A stretch of 64,000 nucleotides of DNA from Paenibacillus selenitireducens (lineage in GTDB: Bacteria; Bacillota; Bacilli; Paenibacillales; Paenibacillaceae), in contig NZ_MSZX01000010.1 in assembly GCF_002021565.1 (NCBI RefSeq), forward strand, positions 186,027-250,026, written 5' to 3'. The notes under the pieces were generated by a model. The model had not been told where the DNA came from and ran no database searches. It saw nothing but the letters and a program-made list of their open reading frames with translations. Position numbers and translations under genes: made by a program. This document shows positions 8,776 through 17,540 of the stretch, piece after piece; the first letter of the stretch is position 1, and each line of letters starts with the position of its first letter.

Positions 8776-9609
8776 TCAGATTTCCAGCGATGAGAATACT
8801 TTGTCGAAACCTGCTTTGGAACGAGAAAATAATTCATATGAACTTTGCGCGGAAGCTGGCGCTAAAACTTCTTGGGCGATAACGCCGGTATACCCGATCT
8901 TTTTCAGGCTTCCCAGGAATCCTGTGAGATCAATAGATCCTTCCCCTGGATACAATCGATCGAAATCTAGCAATTCCTCTATCGGCAGAGGTTTAGCATC
9001 ATTGATATGGACATACGCGATTTGATGCGGTTGTAATTTCAGCAGATCCACACTCGTTAATCCATTCGTATGCCAATGGTAGGAATCCAGTAACAACCCG
9101 ATGTTCCTCACTTGTATCGTTTCCATCCAGTTCAATGTATCTTGCATTGTCCAGATCATCGGATTTGCCCATTGTGTACGTAAGTGATGAGGGCCTACGA
9201 ACTCTAAAGCTAGCGAAATTCCATAAGCGCCTAATATTTCCGCACACAGCCTTAAACGTCTCGTAGCTGCAATCATGAACGGTGCGACCGGAAGATCTGT
9301 CGAAGGTAAAATATATGTACAACATGTGGTGCACTTCAATGCAGCAGCGGCCTCAGCCATCTGGCTAAGCGATTTCAGCCCCTCCCTGAAGCTATCCTCT
9401 GTCGTGCGCCAATCTACCTCTAAACCAAATGATCCTAGCATGATGCCATGGCTTGCCAGCAATTGGACAGCCCCATCCTTGTCATACTGCTGTACCAACT
9501 CCAATGGATTCGCGTCTACGGACTGGAAGCCGAATTGGCTCGCAAGTCTAATGTATTCTTCATTAGAACCGATTTCACCCAAGCCTGCTGTTGTTAATCC
9601 TCTTATCAT
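8776..9609 (-). CDS. second sugar phosphate isomerase/epimerase-like TIM barrel protein
   Basis: About 277 residues from the chosen start. An upstream in-frame ATG exists at 9648, but AGGGGGAG lies directly before the ATG at 9609 (MIRGLTTAG), and the longer form would overlap the preceding gene. Fold hallmarks include GLLLDSYHWHTNG, AYVHINDAKPLP, and GEGSIDLTGFLGSLKKIGYTG followed by an acidic metal ligand (AQEVL). It is related to, but clearly diverged from, the neighbour at 7896-8735. Paired members of this family are common in inositol and rare-sugar catabolic clusters. Confidence 0.85.
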   Translation of the reverse strand: MIRGLTTAGLGEIGSNEEYIRLASQFGFQSVDANPLELVQQYDKDGAVQLLASHGIMLGSFGLEVDWRTTEDSFREGLKSLSQMAEAAAALKCTTCCTYILPSTDLPVAPFMIAATRRLRLCAEILGAYGISLALEFVGPHHLRTQWANPMIWTMQDTLNWMETIQVRNIGLLLDSYHWHTNGLTSVDLLKLQPHQIAYVHINDAKPLPIEELLDFDRLYPGEGSIDLTGFLGSLKKIGYTGVIAQEVLAPASAQSSYELFSRSKAGFDKVFSSLEI

Positions 9610-9622
9610 CGTTGCTCTCCCC

Positions 9623-10636
9623 CTATGACCAATCAAACAGTACGCCATTGTACTGATCTTTGTTGGTTCTTAATCCCTCATATGCTTCGCTAGCCTGCTC
9701 CGGCTTGATGACATGGCTAATCAAAGGTTCGATGTGTAACTTCTGTTGCTGCATAAGCTCGAACACAATGCCAGAATTGCGTACCAAGGAATGCTTAACA
9801 AACGGATTAGGCTCTGTTGGATAACGCCATTCATGGGCTCCTTTAAATGTAATACATCCCCGGTTATACAGATGGCAGTAATTAAGCACATCCGTAATAT
9901 CTGTGTTGTATTCCCCACGTGGGCTGCCCAAAAAGATGATTTCCCCCTGTGAACCGATATATTGAAGACTTTCAACCCCAACCTTGGAGACGCCTGTTGC
10001 CTCAATATGACAGGAGACACCTTTGCCATTTGTCAACGTCATAATCTGCTCTTTCACCGATCCTTCGCCGCTATCCAAGGTGTAATCCACACCGCATTGA
10101 CGCACAGTCCGCAGCCGTTCCTTGGACAAATCCATTCCAATCACCGTGGCCCCCTGCAAACGCGCCAATTGAGCAGCAAGATTGCCCACCAATCCAAGAC
10201 CTGTCACACTTACTTTGTCTCCCAGTTCAATATCCGACACACGTATCGATGTAAAAGCAACCGTAGCCATCCGGGTGAACGGTACCCATTTCAAGTCAAG
10301 CGCATCCGGCACTCGAAGAAAAACATCCCTAGCCTCTACAACTTGATATTCACAATGATTTCCGTAATGGAAAATCACATCACCAGCTTGAAAATCCTGT
10401 ACCCCTTTACCACTTTCTACGATCTGACTGACGCTTGCATAGCCTGGACACAGCGGGAGCTTCGCCCAATCCTCTTTGCCAGATAACATCGCCATTTCCG
10501 TGCCCGGACTAATCAGCGAATAAATCAATTTTATGAGTACCTCATGGTCACCTAAAGTCTTAGGTACATACTCTTCTTCAACCGTTTCTACATGGTATGG
10601 GCTCATAAACATAATCTTTCTATTTTTCATCGTCAT
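9623..10636 (-). CDS. MDR-superfamily zinc-type alcohol dehydrogenase (BchC/threonine dehydrogenase-like), cysteine-less zinc site
   Basis: A cytosolic NAD(P)-dependent dehydrogenase of about 337 residues. The N-terminal GroES-like domain contains HEVLIKLIYSLISPGTEMAML, where classical members have a catalytic-zinc Cys; here it is Ser-Pro-Gly-Thr-Glu, as in the BchC-like subgroup. The Rossmann domain has VTGLGLVGNLAAQLARLQGA. It probably oxidises a sugar or polyol hydroxyl for the two isomerases downstream. GGGGAG lies 4 bases before the ATG at 10636 and 10 before another in-frame ATG at 10630, so the first residues are uncertain; the longest frame (10654) has no such site. It is the first gene of the operon. 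Confidence 0.85.
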   Translation of the reverse strand: MTMKNRKIMFMSPYHVETVEEEYVPKTLGDHEVLIKLIYSLISPGTEMAMLSGKEDWAKLPLCPGYASVSQIVESGKGVQDFQAGDVIFHYGNHCEYQVVEARDVFLRVPDALDLKWVPFTRMATVAFTSIRVSDIELGDKVSVTGLGLVGNLAAQLARLQGATVIGMDLSKERLRTVRQCGVDYTLDSGEGSVKEQIMTLTNGKGVSCHIEATGVSKVGVESLQYIGSQGEIIFLGSPRGEYNTDITDVLNYCHLYNRGCITFKGAHEWRYPTEPNPFVKHSLVRNSGIVFELMQQQKLHIEPLISHVIKPEQASEAYEGLRTNKDQYNGVLFDWS

Positions 10637-11003
10637 TACACTCCCCAAGATCATCTAGCTTTCTATTTAAATGTATGCGTTTTTACACGTCATGTCTTTG
10701 ACTGCAAAAATGTTTTTTTGTCTAAAAGTAAGATGGGAGTTGTAGGCTTGTATGGGGATGGATGCGTTGAACTTATTCCAAATTTGCAATGTTATGCATC
10801 AGCCCATGTGACAATTTCACACACATTTCTCTGTCCTTCAATACTTCAAAACATTTCAATAATTTCTCCCCGACCCAAACGGTCAATATCCATGACAACT
10901 ACGCCATCATCCCGTCAATTCTTAATCTTATCGTACGTGGAAATTGCTATGAGAAAAATTGTGGGCTAAAATGTTTTTAGCTGGACGAGGACGGTGAGAT
11001 GGT
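10637..11003. other. divergent intergenic region between dehydrogenase operon and btr-like gene
   Basis: This 367-bp gap must hold the promoters of both flanking transcripts, but I cannot place a convincing -35/-10 pair. The only recognisable content is the serine-recombinase fragment at 10863-10912. A loose cre-like sequence around 10670-10690 has at least two mismatches and is not claimed. Confidence 0.5.
10863..10912 (-). pseudogene. fragment of a serine recombinase gene (catalytic-domain motif)
   Basis: The minus strand reads DDGVVVMDIDRLGRGE, the conserved YDxVVVxDxDRLGRG core of resolvase/invertase catalytic domains. The nucleotide sequence is nearly identical for about 45 bp to 45707-45755 in the recombinase pseudogene of this window. 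The frame has no plausible start nearby, so this is a relic, either transposed or recombined from that element or left by a related one. Confidence 0.75.
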
Positions 11004-12644
11004 TTGGTTGATATAGAAAAGAACTTTAAACATAACGAATATGCGACGCTCGAAGGGATGTGCTTCAAGCTTCGAGAAATTGAGCATATCAGGAACAAAG
11101 CAAATGATTGGGAATTAAGACTTCAGTTTATCGAATCCCACATGATTCTTGTTGCAGCAAGCGGTCAAGGCTGGCTAACGATCGATGGGCGATTCACCGA
11201 ACTTCGACAGGGCAGTGTTTACGTATGCACGCCAGGGCAACTCGTCGAAGCTGGCATGCACAACTTTGATGAACGGGGATTCTATCATATGCGATTCGAT
11301 GTTCTGGATGATGAGGGGTCTTCCGATCATTTGATGCAGACGATTAAGAGGAACAGCCCTTTCCCGGCAAAAGGGGAGGTTATTGTTAAATCTCCGATCT
11401 CTGTCAATGCATTGTGCGATAGCATGTGCCAATGCTTGCAGGACGAGGATCGTCTACAACGTTTTCGTGGTCAAATTCTTTTTCAAGAACTGCTGCTTAC
11501 CATCCTGCAAGATACTCAACTTGTAAAAGAGGACGATTCTGAAACCGGCTTAGAATACGCTAAAGGCTATATCGAGCAGCATTATCAACATGAATTGACA
11601 ATCGATCATTTGGCCAAGGTGGCGGGAATCAGTACCCGTCATTTTATGCGATTATTTAAAAAAAGATATGGATATAGCGCGATCGAATATTTGGCAGTTT
11701 TCCGAATTGAGAAGGCACAACAGTTGATGAGATCAGGTGGGGAGAATCGCCTTCGGGATATTGCACGACATGTAGGTTACCAGGATGATATTTATTTTCG
11801 GCGCAAATTTAAACAGGTGTCAGGAGTGCCTCCAGCGACATTTATGAAGAACAGCAGGAAAAAAATCGTCGCTTATGATTTTCCCAATATTGGACAACTA
11901 ATTGCGCTTCAAATGAATCCTTGCGCTGCGCCAGCCGATCACCCATGGACCGATTATTACAAACGAAAGTATCAAATGGATTCCATGCTGCCGCTAAGTT
12001 CAAATCAATGGATAAAAAGAGAAGAAATTCGACTTGCTGAACCCGATTTCATTATTGGCATTGACATGTTGGTACCACCCGAGGAACAAGACATGCTGAG
12101 GAAGATCGCACCTGCATTTTTTGTGCCTTGGGTGAAGAATGATTGGCGTATGCATTTTCGTTTAATTGGGCAATTTCTCGACAAGACAGCAGCAGCGGAG
12201 ACTTGGCTTGAAAAATATGATCGTAAAGCATTATTTGTAAGAGAGCAGGTGCAACACGTATTCAAGGATGATAGTCTCCTCATTCTAAGAATCTCCGGTG
12301 ATCGTTACAATGTTGTGGGTAAGAGAAGTCTAGGTACGGTGTTCTATGATGATCTCCATGTTGTGCCCGTGCAAGGCGTCGATCTTTTGGGGCCGGATCA
12401 GCCAATCACGCTGGATCAGCTTGCTGATTTTGATCCGGATCGTTTGTTGCTCATTGTAGATGAGGACATGCTATCACAAAGGAGCTGGCGAACACTCATG
12501 AACGCTAAGTTATGGAGTGATCTGAAATCCGTCAGTAACAGTCGGGTGGACTTCCTCCCCTCATATCCTTGGGTAGAATATACGGCCTTTACCCATGAGC
12601 TTATGCTGGATGAAGTGTTAAAGATTTGGCGGGATCGTGCATAA
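11004..12644 (+). CDS. btr: AraC family activator fused to a siderophore-binding (TroA-like) domain, Btr/YbbB-like
   Basis: A 546-residue cytosolic regulator. Residues 1-160 form a cupin-like AraC N-domain. The DNA-binding domain follows at about 170-285, with two helix-turn-helix motifs (LTIDHLAKVAGISTRHFMRLF and LRDIARHVGYQDDIYFRRKFK). The remaining 260 residues resemble a periplasmic siderophore-binding protein. This is the architecture of B. subtilis Btr, which senses bacillibactin and activates its uptake genes. The start appears to be TTG at 11004 behind GGTGAG. A Fur box and a siderophore-binding lipoprotein gene lie directly downstream and are the likely targets. Confidence 0.88.
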   Translation: MVDIEKNFKHNEYATLEGMCFKLREIEHIRNKANDWELRLQFIESHMILVAASGQGWLTIDGRFTELRQGSVYVCTPGQLVEAGMHNFDERGFYHMRFDVLDDEGSSDHLMQTIKRNSPFPAKGEVIVKSPISVNALCDSMCQCLQDEDRLQRFRGQILFQELLLTILQDTQLVKEDDSETGLEYAKGYIEQHYQHELTIDHLAKVAGISTRHFMRLFKKRYGYSAIEYLAVFRIEKAQQLMRSGGENRLRDIARHVGYQDDIYFRRKFKQVSGVPPATFMKNSRKKIVAYDFPNIGQLIALQMNPCAAPADHPWTDYYKRKYQMDSMLPLSSNQWIKREEIRLAEPDFIIGIDMLVPPEEQDMLRKIAPAFFVPWVKNDWRMHFRLIGQFLDKTAAAETWLEKYDRKALFVREQVQHVFKDDSLLILRISGDRYNVVGKRSLGTVFYDDLHVVPVQGVDLLGPDQPITLDQLADFDPDRLLLIVDEDMLSQRSWRTLMNAKLWSDLKSVSNSRVDFLPSYPWVEYTAFTHELMLDEVLKIWRDRA

Positions 12645-12703
12645 TATAAAGTCGCTATCGTCAATATCCGGAAATTACAAATTCATCTATACTCCTAATA
12701 TGT

Positions 12704-12722
12704 GATAATGATAATCAATATT
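12704..12722 (+). promoter_or_regulatory. Fur box upstream of siderophore-binding protein gene
   Basis: GATAATGATAATCAATATT matches the 19-bp Fur consensus (GATAATGATAATCATTATC) across its first 15 positions. It lies 51 bp upstream of the 12773 start. Iron-dependent repression of the next two genes is inferred. Confidence 0.85.
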
Positions 12723-12772
12723 AATTAGAGATTGTCATAATATATTCAAACTATCAGGAGGATCATCGAAGA

Positions 12773-13744
12773 ATGAAGTACATACGAAATGCAATTGCAG
12801 GGTTAATTATCGTAGGGGTAGTCATGTTAAGTACTGCTTGCGGAGCCGATAATGCCGGAAACGCAGCTGGGAATGATGCAAAAGTGAGTGAAGAAGCAAC
12901 GGCTGAACAGCGTGTTATGAATACTTTAAAAGGAGACATAAGCATTCCAACAGATCCTAAAAGGGTCATTGGACTTTCTGTTGTCTACCCGGAGTTTTTA
13001 TATGCACTAGACGTTACGCCCATTGCGGTACAGAACTATCACAATGATTTCCCATCCTATTTAAAGGAACCGTTTAAAGATACATTGAAGATGGGACTTG
13101 CCAAAGTACCTAATTTTGAAGCAATTCTGGCTTCTGAGCCGGATTTAATAATTGCCCCTCTATGGTGGTCCGATAATGATTATGATCAGCTTTCTAAAAT
13201 AGCACCAACTGTACTTTTGCCGCAGCGGGATGATTGGCGTGATGAGTTGCGGGATATTGGCGAGGTTCTAGGCAAAGTTGAACAGGCTGAAAAGGTCATT
13301 CAAGATTTGCAAACAAAAGAAGCCGAAGCCAAGGAGAAACTCCATTCTTTAGTGGGTGACGAGACAGTCATGTACATGATGATTATGGCGAAGGAGATCG
13401 TTGTTTACGGAGAAAATAGTGATCGCGGTAGCTTCATCCATAAGAAGCTAGGTCTAAAACCGGTTGAAACTTTTCCACAGGGTGAGTTAAGTGCTTCAAT
13501 TTCATTGGAAAAAATACCGGAATATAATCCTGACCATATCATTTTGCAGTTAGATGATGAGTCCAGCGAAGAAGTGCGGAATAGAGCTGAGGAAATGCTG
13601 AATAGCTCTTTGTGGAAAAACATGACTGCCGTGAAGAAAAATCAGGTGCACAGCGTGGGAGGCAAGGAATGGTTTAGTATTGGCATGTCTCCACTGGCAG
13701 ACCTTTATGCTATTGAAGACGTCGTTCATGCTTTTGAAAAATAG
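12773..13744 (+). CDS. iron-siderophore ABC transporter substrate-binding lipoprotein
   Basis: A 323-residue extracellular binding protein of the FecB/FhuD/FeuA (TroA) class. The signal peptide ends in lipobox LSTAC, then an Ala/Asn-rich linker. Typical segments are DPKRVIGLSVVYPEFLYALDVTP, FEAILASEPDLIIAP and the C-terminal hinge. AGGAGG precedes the ATG. No permease or ATPase genes lie beside it, so it must dock on a transporter encoded elsewhere. Control by Fur and by the Btr-like activator upstream is likely. Confidence 0.9.
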   Translation: MKYIRNAIAGLIIVGVVMLSTACGADNAGNAAGNDAKVSEEATAEQRVMNTLKGDISIPTDPKRVIGLSVVYPEFLYALDVTPIAVQNYHNDFPSYLKEPFKDTLKMGLAKVPNFEAILASEPDLIIAPLWWSDNDYDQLSKIAPTVLLPQRDDWRDELRDIGEVLGKVEQAEKVIQDLQTKEAEAKEKLHSLVGDETVMYMMIMAKEIVVYGENSDRGSFIHKKLGLKPVETFPQGELSASISLEKIPEYNPDHIILQLDDESSEEVRNRAEEMLNSSLWKNMTAVKKNQVHSVGGKEWFSIGMSPLADLYAIEDVVHAFEK

Positions 13745-13768
13745 GTAAAAATAATGGGAGGGTACACA

Positions 13769-14560
13769 GTGGGAGCGGTTGATTTTCAACAATTGGAAGA
13801 GAAATTTCACCTTACTTTGAATGAACTCGAAAAAACCGTGCTTACCATCCCTGCCTTCGATTTATTAAAAATTGAAAATATGAAACACTTAATCGATACA
13901 TACGGCTCGCTCATCAAGGCAAGAGAACGTTCTGCAGCTGCAGCTTTTTTTATCAGCTGGTATGCGGGGATATGCGGTGCGATGCAGTACATGCTGTATC
14001 GAGGTGACGAGTTGCTTTTGGATTTATCATTATCTAATCTATCCGTGCAATTGTATGCAGGTGACTCCTATCCGCTTTTTTCATTTCAAGTTCACGAAGC
14101 GCGATTTATAGAAGTTCCGATCATGGATCATGATGATGGTTACAAGAAATCACTCGAATCTTTTTACAGGGAACAGGTAACGCCTGTAATCCTAATGTTG
14201 TCCCAATTGGCTCACATCCATGTGGTCCCATTATGGGGACAAATCGTTAATGTGTTATATGCTCAAATGGAAGAAGCGGTTGCGGAAGCGTCAGATGAAG
14301 ATAGTAGGACAAGGATCATATATTATTATAAATTGCTCACACACGATGTCGACGCCAGCGCGTTCGGACTTCGTAAAAATCCGTTTGATATTAATCCAAC
14401 CTTCATTGAACACCCCCATATCCCTGATCAAAAAATGTTAGTGAAACCCGCTTGTTGTCTGGCTTATTGCTTGGATAGCGAATTTGGCTACTGTTACGCA
14501 TGTCCGCGATTAAAAGAAAAGGATCGGGCCAAGATGCGAGCGAATGGACGTTTCGAATGA
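13769..14560 (+). CDS. FhuF-like ferric siderophore reductase with C-terminal 2Fe-2S motif
   Basis: About 263 residues. The C-terminus carries the FhuF-type iron-sulfur ligand pattern CCLAYCLDSEFGYCYACP, that is CC..., then C-x2-C. FhuF proteins reduce ferric iron in imported hydroxamate siderophores. GTG at 13769 is chosen because GGGAGGG sits six bases before it; the in-frame ATG at 13754 overlaps that ribosome site. It lies 24 bp after the binding-protein gene and is probably co-transcribed under the Fur box. No cytoplasmic transporter partner is present locally. Confidence 0.8.
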   Translation: MGAVDFQQLEEKFHLTLNELEKTVLTIPAFDLLKIENMKHLIDTYGSLIKARERSAAAAFFISWYAGICGAMQYMLYRGDELLLDLSLSNLSVQLYAGDSYPLFSFQVHEARFIEVPIMDHDDGYKKSLESFYREQVTPVILMLSQLAHIHVVPLWGQIVNVLYAQMEEAVAEASDEDSRTRIIYYYKLLTHDVDASAFGLRKNPFDINPTFIEHPHIPDQKMLVKPACCLAYCLDSEFGYCYACPRLKEKDRAKMRANGRFE

Positions 14561-14604
14561 ATGTTCTGTTTCGCTTCATCTGATTAACCGCATTATGATT
14601 GGAT

Positions 14605-15324
14605 TTATTTTGTTCTCATTGCTGACAATGCCTCGATATTCAAGACCCGAATGTCTCTCTGCCTAGTCTGCTCGATAAATCCCCGTTCCTGAAACTCAGC
14701 CAATTTCCGACTGAGGGTTTCCGGTGTTGTTCCGAGATAAGAGGCAAGATCCTTCTTCGTCATCGGCAAGGTAATCGTGTGGACATGGGCATCCACCTTT
14801 TTCGCTAACTGTACCAAATAGGCAGCAATTCGCCCTTCCGCATCTGCTGAAGTCAGACTGCTCACCTGTTTCTCAGTCTGCTCAAGACGACGGCTAAACT
14901 CCTCCATTATTTTGAGAGAAATCGCCGGATATTTCATTAATATTTCCTGCAAATCGCTACGCTGTATCGTACATAATTCCGTCTTCTCCATGGCTACGGC
15001 GTAGCAGTCAAGCACAGTTTCCGAGAATAGAGCTAGCTCTCCCATAAAATCGCCCGGTTCTAAAATACGAATCAATTGCTCTTTACCGGATTCTGAAAGC
15101 CGATAGAGCTTTACTCTGCCGCGATGCACGATATATAAATGAGCCGAACGGTCACCCGCACCATAAATCTGCCCATTCCGTTCATAGCGGGCCGACTTTG
15201 TTGTAGCGGCAATTTCTTTCATTTCCTCAGGTTGTAAATGATTAAATATCGGCACCAAAGAGATGCAAAGCTGTTGCATATCTTTGGCACTCGGATCATA
15301 GTGTCCACAGGAATTCGGATTCAA
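14605..15324 (-). CDS. Crp/Fnr family transcriptional regulator (FNR-type recognition helix)
   Basis: A 239-residue regulator: a cyclic-nucleotide-binding-like beta roll at about 25-140 (GDFMGELALF), a long dimer helix, and a winged helix-turn-helix at about 185-230. The recognition helix reads ETLSR (E202, S205, R206), the E--SR pattern by which E. coli FNR reads TTGAT. Cysteines at 6, 20, 107 and 118 could bind an Fe-S cluster, though the spacing differs from E. coli FNR. The start is TTG at 15324, just after the ATPase stop. It is the third gene of the metallochaperone-ATPase operon, whose promoter carries a perfect FNR box, so autoregulation is likely. Confidence 0.88.
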   Translation of the reverse strand: MNPNSCGHYDPSAKDMQQLCISLVPIFNHLQPEEMKEIAATTKSARYERNGQIYGAGDRSAHLYIVHRGRVKLYRLSESGKEQLIRILEPGDFMGELALFSETVLDCYAVAMEKTELCTIQRSDLQEILMKYPAISLKIMEEFSRRLEQTEKQVSSLTSADAEGRIAAYLVQLAKKVDAHVHTITLPMTKKDLASYLGTTPETLSRKLAEFQERGFIEQTRQRDIRVLNIEALSAMRTK

Positions 15325-15327
15325 CGG

Positions 15328-17238
15328 TTACACACCCTCTCGTACTTGTTGTGTTGCACTATTTCTTGAAGTGGGCTTATTGTACCACGCCTTTTCACTA
15401 GTATACCGCACAAGTCGGATGGCGTTGAGAATAACAATTAGAACGCTCAATTCATGGATGAACATGCCTGAGGCGAGAAACACCTTTTGCAATATAACTC
15501 CAATGAGCAAAAGAACGACGGTACCGACGGCAAAAAACGTGTTCTGCTTCATATTACTAACCGTGGCCTGTGCAAGAGAATAGGCATGTGCGAACTTATC
15601 CAGCTTGTCTGCCATCAACACAACATCAGCTGTTTCCATAGAGACATCACTCCCTGAGCCGCCCATGGCGAGACCGATGTCAGCCGTTGCGATCGCCGGT
15701 GCATCATTGATACCATCCCCAATCATAGCAACACGTAGACCTTCATCTTTTAATTGCTGAACCTTCGTCACTTTGTCTTCTGGTAACATTTCTGCAAAAA
15801 CATGATCTATACCCAGTTTGGAAGCAACAAGTTCAGCAGTATAGCGATTGTCACCTGTCAACATATAAATTTGTTTGATTCCCGCTGCTCTTAAGTTAAT
15901 AATCGCCTCCGCTGCCTCTGGCCTGATTTGGTCAGCAATCGAAATGATGCCCTCCACGCTCCTATTCACTGCAACATAGATGGCAGTGTTCCCTTGTCTC
16001 TCACGGTCTACGGCATAGGCATCCGCTTCAGGGGAAATGGATATACCATTACCCAGCATGAGTTTGCGGTTACCAACTGTGAGCTGGTGTCCTGCTAGGC
16101 GGGCCCGAATACCATTCCCTTTGATGATTTCAACATTGTCCGGTTTGTTGCTAAGAGGTACACTTCTTGTCTTTGCTTCTTTCACAATGGATTGACCAAG
16201 ATGGTGTTCCGATACAACTTCTGCCTCGGCTACGATCTTTAGCAAATCATCCTCCTTCATGGAGAATGCTCTTATATCTGTAACCTCCGGACATCCCTTC
16301 GTTATGGTCCCTGTCTTATCAAACACGATGGTATTGACCTTCGCGAGCTTCTCCATTATTTCTCCACCTTTAATTAATACGCCATTCTTCGCACCATTCC
16401 CAATCCCCGCAACAATCGAGACGGGTGCAGAAATGACAAGCGCCCCAGGACAAGCGATCACGAGAAATGTCAAGGTGAATTCGATGTTTCTTGTAACTAG
16501 AAAGACCAAGACGGCTACGACGATGATAGCGGGCGTATATATAGCTGCAAATTTCTCCAGAAATTTTTCTGTCTTCGTCTTTGACTCCTGTGCTTCTTCG
16601 ACGAGTTCAATAATTTTTGAAAATGTTGTATCATCTCCAATTTTTTCAGCAATGACTTCAATATAACCGTGATCAACCATCGTCCCGCTATACACCGTGT
16701 CTTCCATTTTCTTATTCGCAGGTACTGATTCACCGGTGATGGCTGCTTCATTGATGAAAGCTTGGCCTGATACAACCTTCCCATCAATCGCCACCTTCTC
16801 GCCAGATTGGATAGCAACAAGGTCGCCAATTAGTACTTCCTCTACTGGTAGGGTCCATCTTACCCCATCCCGGAGAACCGTTGCTTCAAGTGGTGCCATA
16901 TCCATTAATTTCTTTAAAGAGGATCTCGTTTGTTCCAGCGTACGCGCTTCGAGGTAGGCACCAAATAAGAACAGGAACGAAACGATGGCAGATTCAACAT
17001 ATTCTCCGATAAATAGAGCCCCAATAATCGCAATCGAAACGAGAAGTTCGATGCTGAAGGCCTTCATTCGCAGGGCTTGAATCGCCTTGATCAAGATAGG
17101 AAATCCAGCAATGATCGTCGAGATCACAAGTATAATCTCTTGGGGCAGATGCCATCCAGTCAGGTAGAACATAAAGGCTATAGCAAGAAGAAATCCTGTG
17201 ATCGCTGTAATATTTCGTTTCGTCTTCCCTGTCATCAT
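15328..17238 (-). CDS. heavy metal-translocating P1B-type ATPase with CPG in place of CPC
   Basis: A metal-exporting (or importing) membrane pump of about 636 residues with no N-terminal HMA domain; that function is supplied by the small gene upstream. Seen in order: membrane helices, actuator TGES (about 168-171), the transmembrane metal-site motif as ACPGALVISAP (Cys-Pro-Gly near 263-265, where CPC is usual), phosphorylation loop DKTGT (near 307), SEHHLG where SEHPLA is usual, TGDN, and GDGINDAPAI. ATG at 17238 is preferred because AAAGGA precedes it; earlier TTG codons are in frame. The metal cannot be assigned because the CPx motif is non-canonical. FNR-type control suggests a link to low oxygen. 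Confidence 0.9.
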   Translation of the reverse strand: MMTGKTKRNITAITGFLLAIAFMFYLTGWHLPQEIILVISTIIAGFPILIKAIQALRMKAFSIELLVSIAIIGALFIGEYVESAIVSFLFLFGAYLEARTLEQTRSSLKKLMDMAPLEATVLRDGVRWTLPVEEVLIGDLVAIQSGEKVAIDGKVVSGQAFINEAAITGESVPANKKMEDTVYSGTMVDHGYIEVIAEKIGDDTTFSKIIELVEEAQESKTKTEKFLEKFAAIYTPAIIVVAVLVFLVTRNIEFTLTFLVIACPGALVISAPVSIVAGIGNGAKNGVLIKGGEIMEKLAKVNTIVFDKTGTITKGCPEVTDIRAFSMKEDDLLKIVAEAEVVSEHHLGQSIVKEAKTRSVPLSNKPDNVEIIKGNGIRARLAGHQLTVGNRKLMLGNGISISPEADAYAVDRERQGNTAIYVAVNRSVEGIISIADQIRPEAAEAIINLRAAGIKQIYMLTGDNRYTAELVASKLGIDHVFAEMLPEDKVTKVQQLKDEGLRVAMIGDGINDAPAIATADIGLAMGGSGSDVSMETADVVLMADKLDKFAHAYSLAQATVSNMKQNTFFAVGTVVLLLIGVILQKVFLASGMFIHELSVLIVILNAIRLVRYTSEKAWYNKPTSRNSATQQVREGV

Positions 17239-17259
17239 CCTCATTCCTTTCAACAATCG

Positions 17260-17481
17260 TTATGAAACCTTTTTAGACAGCACGGAATAACCCAGCTTCG
17301 TTATCGTTACTTCCAACTGTTCAATGGGGATTAATGTTTCGTCAAAATTGGCTTTTACTTTGCTTGAGTTGAACAACACGTGTGCATCCTTTACACCTTC
17401 TTGTTTATTAAGAGCACTCTCAATTTTCTTCACGCAAGATGGGCAAGAAAGAGTTTCCAATTGAAATTTAACGGTCGTCAT
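17260..17481 (-). CDS. HMA-domain metallochaperone (CopZ-like)
   Basis: A 73-residue soluble protein consisting of one heavy-metal-associated domain with metal-binding CPSC (LETLSCPSCVKKIESALNK). It probably hands a soft metal ion to the P-type ATPase 21 bp downstream, replacing the N-terminal HMA domain that ATPase lacks. The ATG at 17481 follows TTTGGAGG; a longer in-frame start at 17511 would include the ribosome site. First gene of the operon. Confidence 0.9.
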   Translation of the reverse strand: MTTVKFQLETLSCPSCVKKIESALNKQEGVKDAHVLFNSSKVKANFDETLIPIEQLEVTITKLGYSVLSKKVS

Positions 17482-17540
17482 ATAATCGCCTCCAAATGAA
17501 TTTAACAGCAACTCTGTTTCTGTTTTTGTTTCTGTTTCTA

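Noticed and set aside
9610-9648. Longer N-terminus of the second isomerase
   Set aside because: The ribosome site lies between the two candidate starts and only fits the ATG at 9609.
10670-10690. cre-like catabolite repression site before the dehydrogenase operon
   Set aside because: At least two mismatches or a one-base insertion relative to consensus; too weak to claim.
17512-17540. Short imperfect TTTCTG-type tandem repeats before the metallochaperone gene
   Set aside because: Only a few low-complexity units in the leader (absent from the copy at 58.4 kb); no spacer-repeat structure, so not a CRISPR or regulatory array.
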